From Monarcha castaneiventris obscurior (Eukaryota; Chordata; Aves; Passeriformes; Monarchidae), in NCBI GenBank assembly GCA_026261815.1, contig JAMPIT010000481.1, forward strand, positions 1,922,001 through 1,986,000: a DNA stretch of 64,000 nucleotides. The letters run 5' to 3'. Positions 41,075-50,995 of the stretch are shown piece after piece. The translations under genes and the position numbers were made by a program. The notes beneath the pieces were generated by a model. The model worked only from the letters and a program-made list of their open reading frames with translations. It had not been told where the DNA came from and did no database searches. Numbering within the stretch: the first letter of the stretch is position 1; each line of letters begins with the position of its first letter.

Positions 41075-42930
41075 CCCAGAGGCTGCAGGGGCTCTCAGGG
41101 GATGCATGAGTTGGTTCATGGAGGGGAAAGAATTCAGCTCTCTTTACCCAGTGCCAAAAATATGCAACCAAGGTCTACTGGGTGGCTTTTCAGGGCGGGT
41201 TCTGGTGTCTACCAGGAAAAGAAAGACATATGCAAAGGCTGATGTGTGTGCACATCTGAAAGTGTGCTCTCTGTACTCTACCAGTACACTCAGAGAAGTG
41301 TAATTAAAATTGGGAATCTAATAAAAACTATAAACATGGCCAAAGACGTTAGTACTGCACAGTGCTGGATACATTATTCCAGTAAGGCATTTTTAATGTC
41401 CTTAGTTTCCAGTCACCAAATAAATCCTGAAGAGCCACCGGAGTTACTTAAAGGCTCAAATTTAGGCACATACTTAAAATCTCTGCTGAACAAGGGCCAA
41501 AATGTTCAGTACCACCATCTGCAGATATCCAAATTGCCTTGGGCAAAATGTTTCCCTTAATATAATCCAAGGTTTTGTTTGTTTGCTTTTTAAGTTGTCT
41601 AACTGTTCAGATAGGAGGAAAAAGTCCTTTAAATTAAGGAAATTAGCAACAAATACGAATGTTATTATAAATACGGTAATTATTAAAAATATGGTAAGAA
41701 TTGTGGGAAAGGACAAACTGCAAAGAAATGGGGCCTTTAATGAAACTGGTAAACCACTGCATATCCACTCTTTGCTGCCCCATCATGTAGCCATGGCTTA
41801 CATCTTTCATCAGCCTGCATTAGATAGCTGAGAAAGGATTTGGATGGTGACACCTTTATCACTGAAAATCTCAGCTGTTATAAATAAAACAATTAACCAC
41901 AGCACTGAGACCTTAAAATTAGCCCAAGAGTAAATTCTCTAAAATCTTAAAAGCTAACATCTGAAATTCCAGGGTGCTGTATTTAATCCTTCATTGGTGC
42001 AGACTATCAAGAACATATGCAATAGTAAGGAAATAAGAAGTGTAGATTTTTCCCCCCCATCTCATCCCAGCCTGCTACAGTGAATTTCAGCAACAGCCTA
42101 GCTGTCAAGGTTATATCTGCACCATCATTCTGCAAATCCAAACTCACACCCACACAGCACCACTCTGTCTTCAGGACTCCATTTCAACTCATCAAGGAAG
42201 CCAAGTCCCACAGTCACTTAATGTGGGTGATGAGTGTTAAAGAATGAACTCCTGCAGCAAAGAGGCAGATTGTGAGTTCTTTGTCTGTTCCTGTCTCAGG
42301 TTTTTTCATTATTAGTGTTTTACTTTGGAAAAGGCATGAGCAAAACCAAAGCTCTTTTCTAAGCAAATTAACCCACTGTTTTTGTGTACACTGTCTTTAC
42401 AGATTTTCAATAGCTTTCATGAGCTGTGTGCATTAGCTCTGACTGTGCCTTCCTGCCTTCGCCTGCTCACGTAATGACAGGCAGCCCAAGTGGCTATTAC
42501 AGTTATCTCACTTTCTGGAGGGGATGGGAGGTAATGATATGTTGCAATATGTGCAATGGGGTATTATAGCTAAATACTCTTTGGAGTGACTGATGAACTC
42601 TTTTGCAGTATGCTTGGTATGACAATTCGAGGGGTAGTTATCCTTCTGTGCTTCCTGAATCTCTTGCTCCTGATGTGAAGCTGGAGCTAAAAGGTGTGGG
42701 CTGGATGGGGGTGGTGGTGGAGGAATTGGTGGAGAGCCAGCAGAGAGCAGAGAAGCACCTTTGCATGGCTGTGAAAACAGACCTGCACATTAACAGATCC
42801 GACGCACAGGTGTAGCAGTGAACTCAGACATGGAATGTGATAAATAGGATTAAAAGTTTTTAAGATATCAGAGACCCCAGAGACAAAACGAGCAAAGGAA
42901 AAGAAAGAAAATGGCTGGGACCCCTTGGAA

Positions 42931-42948
42931 GTATTGCCCCCCCAATAC
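42931..42948. other. Small perfect hairpin with C-run loop
   Basis: GTATTG-CCCCCC-CAATAC is a six-base-pair stem around a six-C loop, 4 bases before the first minisatellite. Confidence 0.7.
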
Positions 42949-42951
42949 AAC

Positions 42952-43025
42952 ACTGCACAGGCTGTGGCTTCTGCCTCTGCTCTTGCAGTGCCTGTGCAGG
43001 CTGTGGCTTCTGCCTCTGTCCCTGC
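42952..43025. repeat. Minisatellite, 39-base unit, about 1.9 copies
   Basis: GCTGTGGCTTCTGCCTCTG recurs with a 39-base period (CAGG start at 42958 and 42997). It ends about 25 bases before a second, unrelated minisatellite. Confidence 0.88.
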
Positions 43026-43046
43026 CCTGTGCTCACCAACAGCCCC

Positions 43047-43140
43047 TCCCCACTGGAGGTCTGGGCTTCAGTGCCACATTCTGACCATCCCCCACTGGAG
43101 GTCTGGGCTTCAGTGCCACATTCTGACCATCCCCCACTGG
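43047..43140. repeat. Minisatellite, 42-base unit, about 2.2 copies
   Basis: CACTGGAGGTCTGGGCTTC starts at 43051 and 43093, and CACTGG again at 43135, a 42-base period. The two full copies look identical, so the duplication is recent or recently homogenised. The minus frame reads it as a 14-residue repeat, but no gene is supported. Confidence 0.93.
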
Positions 43141-46100
43141 GATATATATAAAATAGCTTTATTACAAAATAGATGCTACATAAGGTAGCTTGGTTGTGAA
43201 GATGTGGGTTTTTTAAATACTTTTTTTCATTCAACCAAAAACTTAGAACTATTTGCTTGGACTCCTGCTATGGCATATCAGCACCAGATAAGATAATATG
43301 CGTTGCCAAAAGGCTTCTCCCCACAGTGATCTGTGAGACGGGAAAACTACATTCCATTTCCAACTATTCCCAGAAAGGGTTTTAAATATGTAATAAGTCG
43401 ATGTGTATGTAAAGGGAGTCCCCAGGATAGCAGGTGTGTTCTTGGCTGAGCACCAAAGCACCCAGCGCTGTGACTTTTGCTTTATTACCTTTGTCCCTTA
43501 TTGTCCTTTATTAAACTTTTCAATCCTAACAGGAGAGTGAACCTCGTTTTTCACATGGAATAATGTGACTGAATATAACCATAAGCAAAAAAATTCTGAC
43601 TACTCCATTAAAACCCGAGTCCATTATGAGATTCTTCAAATAAGCCAAGGACAGGCCCCAATGCTGATAACTGGTGAGTGCTGCCCATGGCCATGGCAAC
43701 AGCTCTGTGGTCTCAAACAAAGCCACTCAGCCTAAACAATTCTATCATTCCATGACTCTCACTTAAAATTTGTATTTAACCAAATAGTTAGTAGGTAGTA
43801 AGGTCCCAAATCCCTGCTAGTATATCACGCCCCACTGCCTCAGGGGATGCTGAGTGACTGCAAAATGGTTTGAAACATCAACCACAAGGTCAGACCACAG
43901 GTGTGTTATCCAAGTCTCCTCCCAGTCTGATGGACTGTACCCCAAATTAATGGCTTGAAGCTAATCAGAAATCTTATCAATGATTTTTGAGACTTCTGAA
44001 ATGGCATGCTGATACTTCCCAACCAGTGGGAGCAGTCTCATGGCTGCCAATGGCTTCTGAGAATCTCAGTTTTTATGTTGCGTGGGAAATTAAAAATGGT
44101 TCCATTTCCTTCATGCAACTGGGATGCTGTATTCAAAGGAGATTTATCACTCCCGATCACATGGCATTTTATGATTTAGTGGGGCATTTTTCCACTCATG
44201 TTACTATTCCCAAAGCATCCTGGAAAATGGCAAAAACTCAAGGGCAGCTTTTTCAGCTGAACTGGGCAATAGGAGTCCTTGATATCTGTCTGCAAAGTGT
44301 CAATCACCTTTAAATCCCAACCTCACTTACGACGGTTCTCCTTGAGTAAGTGACAAGGCCAGTCTGGCAAAATGAAATTCTTCAGTAATACATTGACAAA
44401 CTCAGAACCACAGAGCACCAAATTCCCCTCAGTCTGGATTTGAATGCATAAATAAATAAGGCTCTTGCATTTATTTCTGCTAGAAGATTGTATTATTCCT
44501 TTCTGCAATTATGGAAAAATGCAGAGCACAGGCAAGATTTAGTGTCTGAGTTTTTGCTGCAAGACTTATGTCAGTAGAAAGGCGTTTGTGCTCTTGGGAA
44601 TCAAAGTGAGATTCACCCATTTGTGGCAGGTGTTTTAAGCACTCAGCCTAACAATCTACCCACGCATGGCACTACAGCAATTCAACGACTAAATTAAATC
44701 TCTGAATATTAAATTAATGATGGAAATCTAAAATATTAATATATTCTAATTGAATATTCTCCGATAAATTATCTAGGCATTCTCAGCAATTTGATTTTAC
44801 TTTCATTTCTTAAGGAACTTTCAGCTGCATAAATACAGCTATTAAAGCAATTCAAAAAGGGAACATTTTCTGCTCAGACAAGAGAACTCTAAACACAAAG
44901 AATCTAAAAATTTCTTTCATATGATTGATTAAATCATAGAGCCCAAGACAGCTGAATCATTAAATGACTGCTTTCCTTCAGTCCCTCTGGCTTTAGCAAG
45001 GACAATATAAATTCCCTATGGGTCTGAATACAAGGAAATACAATATGTATAATTACAGTATAGGCTTGAATGCTGTTGTAAGAGAATTTTAAATGGAGCA
45101 TTTATGCTGTAGCTGCACTTTTCAATCCATAATGCTGGATGTGCGCGTGCACGGAAAGCCCACAAAGCACTGGGCATCTGCTTCCTTCGACCTAGATTCC
45201 CAAATGGCACATGCTGGGGTAGCCCCACCAGCTCTGGCAGAGATGTGTGATTTGCATCAGGATCTGCCCTTCTCTTTCTGTGAACGCTGGAAACAGTGAA
45301 AGGCATCATCAGGGAGAATGCAAACAAAGGGATGTCCTTTGAGGGGTATGTATAGCATGGAATATATTTAGGAACTTGCTTCAGACTGCAGGTTTTAAAG
45401 GAATTTCAAATGGACATGTCAAGAAAGTGACACTGTGTGGTATTTCCCTTCCTCCACTCATTCAGTGAGCCATGTGAGAGTCCTGGTTTGCTAACTCAGA
45501 CACACACCCAGAGGAGAGATCAATACCAGAGCCAAGACTGGCAACATGAACGTTTAATGAACCATTTTCCTGCTTATCTTTCTCTTTGGTGTCAGGTTGG
45601 TTTGTGGTGTGAAACAGCAGTCAAGAGCCAAGAGCTGTGGCAATCTATATCCTCAAACCAGCTTTCAAAGAAAGGCTGTACCTCTCTAGAGCACCACAAC
45701 CTGCACAACGTCCCATTTCCTGTCCACCCTCTGGGCTTGCTCCTTCTTATCTTGGTCTGACTCTTACATTCCTGAATTTCAGCTGATGATGCTCACAGGG
45801 CATCACAAAGATGAGGTGCACTGAGAGCCAGAACTAGCCATTTTTTTTCTTTGAGTGTGTGTGTGGTTTGTAAGGCAAAAGAAACACCTGTTCCTGTGGA
45901 GAGCAAGGAAGATCTAGGTCTATTTGTAATCAAGGCTGTCTGCGTCTCTCTCAGGAAAAGTAAGGTCTGATGTCCTTTGGGAAGCATTTGCAAGGCCTTT
46001 TCTCAACAAACCTTCTCTCACCACAGACAGATGCCATCTGTCTTGCAGCTGGGAGCTAATGGATTCTGCACTGCCAATTTCACAGCAGTGAGCAACGCTG

Positions 46101-49100
46101 TGATAGAGGAGGCAAGAGGGATTTCCTACAATAAAACTATTTAAAACAGTGCAAAGGCACACGCTGAAACAGCCACGAGGAGCAAAGGAGATGGCAGCAT
46201 TGAGGGCTGGTGGTCCAAGCTGGCTGGGATTTCACAGCTCAGTGTGCCTTGTGTGCCTCCAGCACCAGGATTTCAGACTTTGGGAGAGATGTCTCACCCA
46301 TTTCCTGCACCAGGGTGGGCTGTGGCTCACAGACAGCTGGAGACTGTGCTATCAACTTTTTTTCATATTAAATATTCAGTGTCATTGGATAGCTTAAGAT
46401 GTGCTAAACCCACCCAGGAGTCCAGCACAGGGTTTTGCAGTGCACCAAGAGGAGCTCTCTGCTCCCTAAATGTGCCCCATGTTGCTGGAAGCCCGACCTG
46501 ACAATGACACCTTCACTGAGCAGCAACACAAGAGTCTTCAGGTACATTATATTCTGCTAACTTTCCAAGCCACTTCATGACTTTCTGATTAAATTTACAT
46601 AAAATTCCTCCTTCCCTCTTATTCCCCGTTACACACATCAGGTTATTTGTAGTATTCTTGTGGCTGAGATCACCAGCGCTCAGGTACGGGAGCCCATGCT
46701 GTGCCTGTAGCATGCAATCAAGGCAGTTTGTGAGAGCACCAAGATCCTGTCTTGGTCATCCTCAGGGGATTTTCATGCTGGTGTAATGAGAACAAGTTGT
46801 TTATTATAAGAGATCTAATAGGAAAAGAGCACTTTTATCAGTTCCGTGTTTAATAAAGGCAAGCTGGAAAAATTAGGGTCTATGAAGTGCAAGATGGGAG
46901 GCTCTAAGAGCTCTGGAAAGGTCCTGGAGATGAACTGAAAGTTTGGAGCCCTCACAAAAGAGAACAAAGTTGCAGTGGTTGATAGAGGAGCCCATTATCT
47001 AAACATCTCAAAGATGACCAAAGGCCAATTCTGCACAAGACTTGGTTTTTTAAATGAATTATTTTCATGCAGCCCATTGAGATGGACCAAGACTTGCCTT
47101 GAAAACTGAGTCAAGATTCCCATTAGAAGCAGCTGGAGATTTGGCTTGTGGATCCAAAACTGAGATTCTTTTTGAAGTTCAAAAGAGGATGAAATACAAG
47201 ATAAGCTAATAGATAATTAGATAATAGATAATTAAGAATTAGCTACGCATGTAGCTAAAAAGGATGAGTCAGTGAGAAAATAGACAGTGCTCAGCAAGGG
47301 TGCAACTATTTAATATATTATCTTAGCTGATCAGTGTGCCTGCATGAGTCATTTGCTTGGAGAAGGAGGGGGATTTCATATTGTTTTTGTATTTTTAATA
47401 GGCATTTTTATGGACTTCAGTTATAATAATGAGAGTACCTGACAATTAGTAATGAAATTAGCCTCACTACAGTGAAATATTTCACAGCATGTACAATATT
47501 ATTCCTAGTACAAAGGTGGAAGTGAAGCAGAAGGAAATTAAACCCAAGATTTTCATAAATGTTTCCAAAATAAATAAGCATATATCAATAAATTTTGATA
47601 ACTGTTTTCTCAGCTCAAAGACAAAAGCAGAATTTACAAAACGCTTTTTTGTACTAACAAATTATTTTTAGCTTATAAATGTCAGATGTTTATTTAAACT
47701 CTTCGAAGAGTAAGTAAATCTTTTCAGCAGCCAAAACTAATTAGAAATTCCTATTATTATTTTTTCAGCTATTATTTTTCTGAAACACATTTCCTAGTTA
47801 GTGTGGCTGATGTATACGAACAGACACGGATGTTCCTCTGAAAGAAAAAACCCTGTAATTAACAGAAGGGATTTTTTGGCAGGGATAATGTTTCTTTTTT
47901 CTTTTTTTTCTCTAAAAACTTTTTCATTTAACGTATTTTATCAGACTGAAATGGTTTAATGAGCAGAGAATTATAGTTGATCCCAGCTGAACCAGATAGG
48001 GCTGCCTTTCGAGGTATGTGGTTCCCATCAAGCTGCATTCACCTTTGCTATGATTTAAACTTCATTCAGGCACAGCTGTGCTAAAAATACTGACAAGTAA
48101 CTAATCAACTTCCATAAAATGGAATTTTTACCTTCACAATAGGAAGCAGGAGTAGGAGGGAACCCAAAAGATTTGCCTATGCATTTCAAATTAGTCTGAC
48201 CTATAAAAACGCAAACAGCAAGTGGTTCTATGAAAATGTACTTCTGGTAGGGTTTTTTGGTGTTTTAATTTTGAAATTTTTCATGCTATCCCTTCCTCTC
48301 CATGGAGGAAGCCAAAACCAACAACAGCACTATGGAGGGACTGATTTCCAGTTGTCATACCTACAACATGCAAGCTCAGGCAGGGCTTTCTGGACCAAAA
48401 AAAGTTCAGCGTCCAAGAACTAGAGGTGGGTTTGAAGGTTTTATATAAAATAGCACAGAAAACTGTGACAGACCCGCTTCTGTACAAATGGGATCTGAGC
48501 TGCAACTTCACATGTGCCCTTCTGGTTCCAGTTTGTGAGCAGATGGACACAAAAATATTCAGTGCCCAGTGAGCAAAAGCATGGGAAATCAGATCAAAAC
48601 TGTTACCTAGATCTAGGAGACAGCAGAATGCTCCAGGGCAATCTGAAGATTATGTGGATGGAAATAATCAGATAGTGCTGGTCTTTGAAGATGTTGATTT
48701 GTCCTATTCTGGATAATTAAAGAGCAAAGTCTAACGGTGGGAGCTGTAACTCCTGATAGGAATCACCCAAGCTTCACATTCAGGTGCCAGGAAAAGGGCC
48801 AGATGCTGCAGAGGAGCAGAAAACTCAACCCAAGCCTGAAACATCAGGGGTCTCACGCTTAATCAAGTTGCACTCTTTGTATGATCTTCCCTGTCATTAC
48901 GATGCTTTCTGCATGTCAGGTGAAGAGGAAAACAGCCCTTTGTAAGCCAGTTTGGTTTTTTTTTTATTTCCCACCCCATTTTTACTTCATTTTCAGTGTT
49001 TCCTCTAGCATCTGTATTCAAAAACTGCAATGGAATATACTGCTGAAAATCTGGGAGTTCTGCATTTCCATAAGCCAGGTTATCTTTCCAAGGTTACTGG

Positions 49101-50119
49101 CAGTCTAAGTGATGAATATAAATTCTTCTGTACCTATATAAAATTCATTATTTGTCATTTCCATTAATATTAGAATTTTGCATAGTTGAGTCCTTCTGTT
49201 TCGTCTCCAGACTGTAGGGTAAAAAGTGCCACAGAGATTTCAGTCCTTATAAATCAACAAATTTGCCATGGTAAGCTGGTGCCAAGTTGTCCTCTCACTG
49301 TCTAGTCAAAAATCAAAAAAAAAATCAGTAGGGAATAGAAGAGAGCACAAGTTCATTTTGCAAGTACTACCCTTATTTTTCACAGGAATTCGAGATTTAA
49401 TCTAAATTATTAATTTAGAAAGGTATTTTTGACACATTCTCCTCTTCAGACATTTCTTCAGCTTAGTAGGTAATACCCAGCACTGCTGACCACATAAAGA
49501 CTGCTTGGCTTCCCTCCCTGTTTTTCCAGGGCAGACATAAAAACATTTGCCACCTCGTACTTTTTTAGTCCTTATTGTACTTCCCTAATTGCACAGAGAA
49601 ATGACACCAACAATCCAAGCTTATCCAATCCTCGGTGAATTGGGAGCCATGCCCCTTCCTTCCCCCCAGACACCGGCTGTGCACAAGAGTACCAATGTGA
49701 AACAGGTAATGATGCAACTCATGAGAATCCAGGCACTGCTTCAAGAGGACTAAATGAACTTCCTGAGAAGGGATGCCAAGGACACAGCATTGCTACTCAA
49801 AATAACTTCTGAAATTTTATAATTGTTGCCATTTTCTTCCAAGGGAAGAGCTGCAAATGTCTGCCAAGGAGTTGTTGTTTTTTTTTTTAACAGCTAATCA
49901 TTCCACTGTTCCAAAAACCTGAAACCAGCACCCACAAGAGGAATAGCAACACGTATTTGTATTTCACTAACACTTACCAACAGCAACAATAAATCAACCA
50001 AATATCCCTGTAAAACACTCCTTTTCCCTTCCTTTTCTTTTCCTGTCATCCCATAATCATCACAAAAAAACCACATGGGTAAACTTGATCTCGGAGATTA
50101 TCCTTGTGAAGAAAGAAAG
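43141..50119. other. Intron, no gene seen
   Basis: AT-rich unique sequence. 44689-44768 is especially rich in TAAT/ATTA homeodomain-type cores. 47199-47236 has a small AGATAATT repeat. Nothing coding is supported up to the CpG island. Confidence 0.55.
47199..47236. repeat. Short AT-rich tandem repeat (AGATAATT)
   Basis: Three close copies of AGATAAT(T) between two AGCTA-type ends. A simple local slippage repeat. Confidence 0.6.
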
Positions 50120-50211
50120 TAGCAACCCGGGGAGGCAGCGGGATCCATCTGCAGCGGCGGCAGGCAGCCAACATCCCCCGGGCCGCCGCGCATCTGCAGC
50201 GGGACCGGCTC

Positions 50212-50226
50212 GGGAGGGAGGGAGGG
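50212..50226 (+). other. Perfect G-quadruplex motif with one-base loops
   Basis: Four GGG runs are separated by single A bases (GGGAGGGAGGGAGGG). One-base loops make this one of the most stable quadruplex patterns known. It lies in the CpG island about 330 bases past the exon donor in the direction of CDH4 transcription, on the plus strand, which is the CDH4 template strand. Confidence 0.8.
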
Positions 50227-50546
50227 AAGGATGCTGCACCCTCATCGCTGGGTGCCATCGAGCCCAGCTTTTACACCTGCAGCCGTTTTTTGGATGGGAG
50301 CGTGGGCAAAGTGCCATCCTGGCAGCAGCGCCAGCGTCTCGGGAGGGACTGGCTGGAAGGAGGCGATTAGGCTGCCGTCAGCTGGGGAGGGAAACTGGGG
50401 CGAGGCGCTTTGGAGCAGCGTGGAAAAGGCAGCTATTCCCGCAGGAGGGAGGGAGAGCAGAGAGCCTGTGCTTGGAGCCAGCCGTCACCAGACCCGCTGC
50501 GAGATGACCATTGTTGTTAGCACCATTATCACGATTTCTCATGGTA

Positions 50547-50552
50547 ACTCAC
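50547..50552 (-). promoter_or_regulatory. CDH4: 5' splice site of the CDH4 exon (GTGAGT)
   Basis: On the minus strand the codon CGG is followed by GTGAGT, a near-perfect U1 donor. Cadherin similarity stops here: the frame reads on as VSYHEKS, where family members would continue with the IRSD-type start of the next exon. That marks the exon end and a phase-0 intron. Confidence 0.88.
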
Positions 50553-50729
50553 CCGAACCAGCTGCTGCGGGAAGGGCCCTCTGGAGTTCTCTGGCACGTT
50601 GATGGGCGGGATGACCCAGTCCCGCTTCTGCCGCCGCAGCCCATTGGCACTCTGGTGCTGCCGCCAAGGCAGCAGGGTGTCACTCTGCTGCTGCACCAGC
50701 TCTCCAGGCAGCGCCTTCCTTCCTTTGGG
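50553..50729 (-). CDS. CDH4: Cadherin-4 (R-cadherin) internal exon, propeptide end and start of EC1
   Basis: This exon encodes 59 residues of a classical cadherin, a single-pass membrane protein for calcium-dependent homophilic cell adhesion. Residues 1-30 are the end of the propeptide and include DTLLPW and the stretch QHQSANGL. Residues 32-36 are the basic site RRQKR, where furin-type proteases cut. The mature protein starts at DWVIPP; the tryptophan at mature position 2 is the one that swaps between partners in type I cadherins. The exon ends in [19 protein letters not shown]. From memory of the family, N-cadherin has Leu and Glu where this has NVPEN and PQQLV, and the DTLLPW propeptide tail is CDH4-like, so CDH4 is preferred over CDH2. 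Both ends are in phase 0, with AG before CCC and GTGAGT after CGG. The reading frame is intact. It is probably exon 4 by analogy with CDH1 and CDH2. No neighbouring exon was found in the window. Confidence 0.93.
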
Positions 50730-50762
50730 CTGTTTTGGAAACAAGAAAGCAAGGCCAGTTAG
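50730..50762 (-). promoter_or_regulatory. CDH4: 3' splice site of the CDH4 exon (branch point, pyrimidine tract, AG)
   Basis: Read on the minus strand, a CTAAC sequence at 50762-50758 fits the vertebrate branch-point consensus, with the likely branch adenosine at 50759. A pyrimidine-rich run (cttgctttcttgtttcc) follows, then aaaacAG directly before the first exon codon. The branch point is about 29 bases from the AG, a normal distance. This supports the exon start chosen above. Confidence 0.8.
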
Positions 50763-50865
50763 CTTCTTCCTTGCTTCTTAGGACCTGTCCCAACAGGGAT
50801 GTAAATGGTCATGTGGAACAAACACACAACGTGCTTTATGGGCAGCTCTGCTGCCACTTCGTTTT

Positions 50866-50995
50866 CACAGAACCACAGAATCACAGAATCAGCCAGGTTG
50901 GAAAAGACCTTGGAGATCATTAGGTCCAACTTATGGCTTAACATCACCCTATTAACTAAACCATTCCCAGATATATGGAGCTGTCACTCCCAAGA
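50866..50995 (-). mobile_element. CR1 LINE 3' end fragment
   Basis: Read on the minus strand it ends in tandem GATTCTGTG units, preceded by a stretch matching the CR1 3' region (guide phrases on the plus strand: ccaggttggaaaagacc, gagatcattaggtccaac). Only the last 100-130 bases are recognisable; the 5' limit is uncertain. CR1 elements are usually 5'-truncated in birds. It has the same orientation as CDH4 and its 3' end is about 137 bases upstream of the exon acceptor. Confidence 0.85.

Larger units (their letters stand above)
33131..42950. other. Intron, no gene seen
   Basis: Mostly AT-rich unique sequence. Supported structures are an A-rich 34-base tandem repeat near 36.78 kb, a short all-GC spike at 38244-38258, an ancient repeat trace at 38337-38395 and a 16-base palindrome at 41059-41074. 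The 200-codon plus frame at 40701-41303 lies in a GC-richer patch and shows no domain. Confidence 0.55.
1..50552 (-). other. CDH4: CDH4 intron downstream of the recognised exon (partial)
   Basis: Everything to the left of the exon donor lies within the CDH4 transcription unit if the next exon is beyond the window. I looked on the minus strand for the next expected block (IRSD-type start, a GADQPP-like motif, a DREE-like or DMNDNRPEF-like motif) and did not see it. A single exon shorter than about 160 bases could be missed by eye. Very long introns are normal for the 5' half of classical cadherin genes. Confidence 0.75.
50120..50716. promoter_or_regulatory. Intragenic CpG-rich island overlapping the CDH4 exon
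   Basis: From about 50120 to 50510 the sequence is strongly GC-rich and by my count holds roughly 30 CpG dinucleotides, including clusters such as GGGCCGCCGCGC near 50180. It continues with more CpGs through the exon to about 50716. The flanks (49800-50100 and 50760 onward) are AT-rich and CpG-poor, so the change is abrupt. There is no start of a known gene here: the only coding exon is internal to CDH4. It could be an orphan island acting as an alternative or antisense promoter, a methylated gene-body island, or simply a GC-rich stretch kept by coding constraint plus biased gene conversion. A GGGCGG box at 50604-50609 lies inside coding codons and may be incidental. Confidence 0.6.

Noticed and set aside
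40701..41303. 200-codon open frame on plus
   Set aside because: No recognisable domain, overlapped by frames on the other strand, in a GC-richer intron patch where long frames occur by chance. No clear splice-bounded exon structure.
42952..43140. CRISPR-like array
   Set aside because: The copies are contiguous tandem units without distinct spacers, and the genome is a vertebrate.
42860..43234. 124-codon minus frame with 14-residue repeats
   Set aside because: The repeats follow directly from the 42- and 39-base minisatellites. The rest of the frame has no recognisable feature.
43739..43757. ATTCTATCATTCCATGACT resembling a CR1 terminal octamer repeat
   Set aside because: The preceding bases show no CR1 3' region, so the short match may be chance.
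47489..47671. Short plus frame rich in Lys, Ile and Asn
   Set aside because: Composition follows the AT-rich sequence. No start context, domain or splice signals.
50085..50507. 140-codon plus frame in the CpG island
   Set aside because: Alanine-, arginine- and glycine-rich composition is what a CpG-rich region gives in any open frame. No domain and no independent evidence of a transcript.
50553..50729. N-cadherin (CDH2) as the identity of the exon
   Set aside because: The valine in NVPEN, the glutamine in PQQLV and the DTLLPW propeptide tail agree with CDH4 rather than CDH2 as I recall them.
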